A DNA stretch of 64,000 nucleotides from Poecilobothrus nobilitatus (taxonomy: Eukaryota > Arthropoda > Insecta > Diptera > Dolichopodidae): contig OX352773.1 in NCBI GenBank assembly GCA_947095535.1, forward strand, positions 166,544,438 through 166,608,437. The letters run 5' to 3'. Shown here one piece after another: positions 60,120 to 64,000 of the stretch. The notes beneath the pieces were generated by a model, which saw only the letters and a program-made list of their open reading frames with translations, was not told the origin of the DNA and made no database searches. A program made the position numbers and the translations under genes. Position 1 is the first letter of the stretch. Each line of letters begins with the position of its first letter.

Positions 60120-60175
60120 TTATATATGCGTGCGTATATATATATATATATATGTAATATATATATATAATATAA
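60120..60175. repeat. TA microsatellite
   Basis: Alternating TA with a central ATGTAATATA interruption. A second, shorter one lies at 60390-60410. Confidence 0.9.
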
Positions 60176-60542
60176 TAATACAATGTGTATTATACACATG
60201 TTTACATATTCTTTTGATCAGAAGATAATAAATTGTCCTCCAAGGCAATGACAAAATTGCTTTCATTGAAAATTATCAAAATGCTTTAAGACAAATATGT
60301 TTAAAAAAAAAATAAGTACTTAATGTTTTAAAGACTACTGATTCTACGTTTACAATACTCATTAACAAGTACTCTGAAGTTTTAAGTAAAATATATATAT
60401 ATATATATAAGTAAAACTTTTATTTGAAGCTTTTGATTCCAATGATTTAAATTTTTATTTGATTGTTGATAGTGATACAAAATTTAATCGTTTCACTTAA
60501 ATTTACTTAATTAAATGAGTGTAAGATAAAATTACGAGCTCA

Positions 60543-60600
60543 TATAGTGTCATATATGACTAAAAATAGTGTCATATAGTGTCATATATGTCATATTCGA
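60543..60600. repeat. Short tandem repeat (AGTGTCATATA)
   Basis: AGTGTCATATATGAC, AGTGTCATAT, AGTGTCATATATG and TCATATTCG follow one another within 55 bases. Confidence 0.8.
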
Positions 60601-61116
60601 ACTAGAAATCGAAAGTAGCTGGGTACACTTAGATTTTCTTTTCTATTGCATATTAGATTCCCCTCGGTCTTTAATGTACCTAATATAAACAACAAATAAT
60701 AAGAATATAGGACTATTCAGACTGTTTAAGTTCGATATTATTGTTTAGGAAGCAGATAAAGAAGAAAGGGCGGAATTCGAAAATTTAATTTAATCTTACA
60801 ACTTGATTATTGATCCTGTTAGAGAAATCTTACAGGCAATTTGTATCTTTAAAAAAAATAATACGAAAATATATCAATCTAATAACAACATGTTCTGATA
60901 CCTGACAAATAAACGTATTGGAGTATGGGCTACCGGGGACAAAATGATTCAGTCAAAAAGTTTGATTACTCAATATTTATTATAATATCTTACAAAACAA
61001 CCGACCAATGAAAGTTTTTTATTACATATATCGGAAATAATATTAGTCAAATCAAAAAAAAAAAACAAAAAAACAAATCAGATAGAAAATGTGGAAATTT
61101 TTTGGCACATATTGAG

Positions 61117-61160
61117 GCAGTATCATGACTGTTACATATATTTCGAGTGCATGATACTGC
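61117..61160. other. Strong hairpin (14 bp with one bulge, 15-nt loop)
   Basis: GCAGTATCATGACT at 61117-61130 pairs with AGT(G)CATGATACTGC at 61146-61160. The outer 11 bp are perfect, and one G is bulged at 61149. The stem does not continue outside. It is too short for a typical miRNA precursor and does not match a miRNA I recognise. It may be a transposon end or a structured RNA element. Confidence 0.6.
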
Positions 61161-61179
61161 GTTTTATTTTATTCCTTTT

Positions 61180-63600
61180 TTTTTTTTTCAATTCACCTGA
61201 AAACAAGTGAATTATTTTGGCAAACTATAAAGTCAATTAATCATTGTTTTTTAAATATTTTTTGTTTTCGTTTTGGTTACTTTTTTACAGTTGTAAAGAG
61301 AAATTTTAAACTTGAACATGGGTGTGATACCAAAAAAAAAAATCGTTTTTTCGTTTTTTTTGTTTTTTGTTTTTTTTTTTTTTTGTATTGCTTTGGTAAT
61401 ATAGGTATAATCATTAAAAAAGAAAACTGGCAATAATATGCGCAGCATGGGTGGTAAATTTTTGGTTAACATAACTTGCTGTCTACTTTTATATAACAAA
61501 AAAAAAACGAGTAAAGCAAAAAATTAAATTTTTAATTTTTTTTTTTTTTTTTTTTTGAACTAAAAGTTATGTAAGTTTCATTTCCTTTTTATTTAATTAT
61601 TAATATAGTATCAATATTTTAATCGTTATATTTTAGGAACCTTGGTCTGTTATATGACCTGCATGGTCTGCAGATCGATCTACAATTATTATTAGTTTTA
61701 TATATTTATATATGTAATTGCATTATTTATTTGGATTTGATCTAACTGCGATTTAAACTAAAAAATTCTGACTGAAAAGTTAGGGGAATTTTGCATTGCG
61801 CCATTGATCAGATACCTACTTGTTTTTGTTGTTGTGAATAATTAGTTTCATAGTTTCATTTCAATATTTTGATGCTAAATACTAAAATGCTGAAGTACAT
61901 AAATATGTTAAAATTATAAAGGTAATCAGTTTTATTATCTAGCGCCCATTACATTACATGCCCAATTACGGAAATACACTAAAAGGTGTAAATATTAATA
62001 CAATCTTAACTCAAATAACGTCCTTATAACACGTGCTATTAATAATAAAAATAAAAACGTGCACTTCAACTCAAGTAAGTTCCTTTTTTTTGTTTAAATG
62101 ATTTATGTTTCCTAAATTTGAACTACTAATTTATTTATAAAAAAAAAATATTTAACATTGTTTTTTTTTTTTTGTTTTAAATGGCACGATTTTTACATTC
62201 GTGAAATTTTTTAATGAATGTATAAATACTGAAATGTGAACTAAAAAAACTAACAAAATAATTTTTAAGTTTAATAATATTTTTTTAATATTTTACTGTC
62301 ATGAAAATTGCCTCAGATAAACAAAACAAATATAAACAAAAATTAAGAGATAATCAAATCAAGAGTAAATTTGAATTTTTTTTTTTTTTTTTTGTACCTT
62401 TACCTTGAAAGGAGTAAAATAGTTATTGTATTTTAAAATTGTTAACCGTTTTTCCAATATGAAGAAAATTATTTTCATACACTTAGAAATAACCAAAATA
62501 TCTTTTATTTTATTTTAAAATGTAACTGAAATTTTTGAAAGATCCTAAATGTACGATATTATAACTTTACCAAAATTTGTGTTTTGTTTAACACATCGGA
62601 TTAACTTATTATATTTTAACACGTGTTTTAATACAAAGATATATTTAGTATGGGTAAAACTTGATCTATACGTTAAATAAAAATCCAAATTTTCAAATAA
62701 ATACTTAAAAATATTAAATTTTCTATAATTGACGGTTTGACTCCACTGAAAAAAATACTACACTAATAACCAAGCATTACATTAGTACTAAAGGATATGT
62801 TATATTTATAACTGTTTGTTTGTTAATAAAATATAGGTGATGTTCAGTAGTTTAAAGTCCCACACACTCATAAAGGACTCAGGCTCGTTCGACTTCTCTG
62901 TAGTGTCTTTCAATGATTCACACCTATACTTGCAAAAATAAAAAGTATCAAAAATAAGAAAGAGAAAACACAATAGTTATTATATACTTTAGTCTGACTT
63001 TGACTTAACCAATGACCACATCAAATTTTTTTCGAAAACAATAAAATTGTTTAATTAAGTGATGATTTACACAAAATCGTATTCCTATCCATATATCATA
63101 TATAGGTTCAAATCTATAGTCTCAATAATATTTCAAAAGATACTCAACAAAAAAAAAACTATCCAGAAATAAAAAACTAAACTCATTGTTTTAAAGACAA
63201 CACTAAAAGGATTTAAAAGTTTAGCATTTTGTTTTTAGTTTCTAATTCTAATCTAATTGATCGAATACATATTAAGTATGATTGGAAATAAAACTATGTA
63301 TACAGAATTTTAATATAATATAAATTAATTAACATTTTAAAATTTATTTCTTATATAAAGATCTAACGAAAATTTTCTTAAAAAAATTATTTGAGGGAGA
63401 ACCCTATGTTCTATCTTCAAAATTGAATAAAAAAATGTTATAGTATTTTGCAAGATAAGATTAATTTAAAATAAATAAATATAACAGTAAGTAGATGCAA
63501 CCAACTTATTTATACCCTACATCTGAAAAAGCTACCTGTGGCAGCTGCTTGAGCCGTCTCCCTTTCCTTCTTTATTCAACCCGAATTTAAGGAACGTAAG
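61180..63600. other. AT-rich DNA, no gene seen
   Basis: Homopolymer runs near 61380, 61540, 62160 and 62380. No recognisable frame, RNA or repeat-family member was found. Confidence 0.5.
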
Positions 63601-63623
63601 AGAGACATGAGTTAACACCCTTC

Positions 63624-64000
63624 TACAAAGTTTCTATATTTATTAATTTCGAAGAAATGCTTGCTCGAAGATATGCTGCTCGAACCGCCAATCCAATTCA
63701 TCTCAAATTTCAAGGACATACAAAATACCGTTGTAGGAATTTTAAAGGTTCCATCTTTATTGATTTTGGAGCTATGCGCGCTTGCTCTTTGATTATTTTG
63801 GGTGCTTTTAAAATCCGAACCCATGGTCTTATCATTAACCAATGGTGATTATCTCCGAATGCGAACCAATGGTAATTATCTCAAATATCAGTTTTCAATA
63901 TTAAAGAAAAGGGAACATGACAAAACAACCTTGTACCAAATGTAAAGGTTCTATTTTTATTGTTTCTGAGGATATCCTCGTTTGTTCTCGTTCGGAAGCT
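63624..64000. repeat. Satellite-like diverged tandem array running off the right edge
   Basis: Three unit starts are visible: AAAGTTTCTATATTTATTAA at 63627, AAAGGTTCCATCTTTATTGA at 63744 and AAAGGTTCTATTTTTATTGT at 63944. Each is followed by a TGCTC/TGTTCTCG block, and the first two by a CGAACC...ATCTC block. Unit 1 is 117 bp. Unit 2 is 200 bp because ATGGTGATTATCTC is duplicated inside it. The overlapping short frames on both strands follow the repeat and lack a shared frame across units. Confidence 0.7.

Noticed and set aside
63612..63848. DGTFKIP reading as a MULE-type transposase fragment (minus strand)
   Set aside because: Only one tandem unit gives this string; the aligned units read RTF and RNF instead, and there is no further transposase similarity.

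Overview
The window is AT-rich eukaryotic DNA (roughly 75-80% A+T by eye) with spliceosomal introns, long poly(A)/poly(T) runs and many decayed transposon copies. It is insect DNA, most likely from a fly (Diptera). Three things point there: an insect gustatory-receptor-type gene, a secreted Gln-rich protein of insect type, and a dispersed repeat whose 5' part (GTATATATATTCTTG..., then a TGAGTCGATT-type block) recalls a sequence common in dipteran genomes. The species is not identifiable from the sequence alone.

Two protein-coding genes are well supported, both on the minus strand. Gene 1 (4113 down to 803, continuing past the left edge) is a seven-transmembrane gustatory receptor. Two exons join in frame to give 354 residues and six of the seven membrane segments. 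The exon for TM7 must lie outside the window. Gene 2 (16791 down to 11221) is a large secreted protein of about 1,513 residues plus a missing first exon. It has a signal-peptide core, a Thr-rich N-terminal part, a very long Gln/His/Pro-rich middle with about 30 consecutive Gln, and a non-repetitive C-terminal block that looks conserved. Its start-codon exon was not found and probably lies beyond a long 5' intron. A possible short terminal exon of a third minus-strand gene sits at 28111-28144.

The other ~54 kb is intergenic or intronic DNA filled with decayed mobile elements. These are LINE remnants with RNase H or reverse-transcriptase signatures (26480-26760, 27007-27530, 29100-29965, 42525-43245, 53040-53370); a broken mariner-type transposase (45205-45726); two tRNA-derived SINE families (1-376 and 19998-20243; 22553-22680 and 24965-25110); a 1.06-kb element with ~145-bp terminal inverted repeats (35084-36144); a smaller inverted-repeat element inside the receptor intron (2382-3108); a Helitron-like relic (8920-9347); and four dispersed non-coding repeat families, here called R1-R4. 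R1 has internal tandem units of about 100 bp and occurs at least six times.

Local structures worth noting are a perfect 21-bp-arm palindrome (19359-19402), a strong hairpin (61117-61160), several diverged tandem duplications, and a satellite-like array entering at the right edge (63624-64000). I found no CRISPR array, operon, rRNA, functional tRNA or previously undescribed multi-gene system. The useful results are the two gene models and the repeat families.
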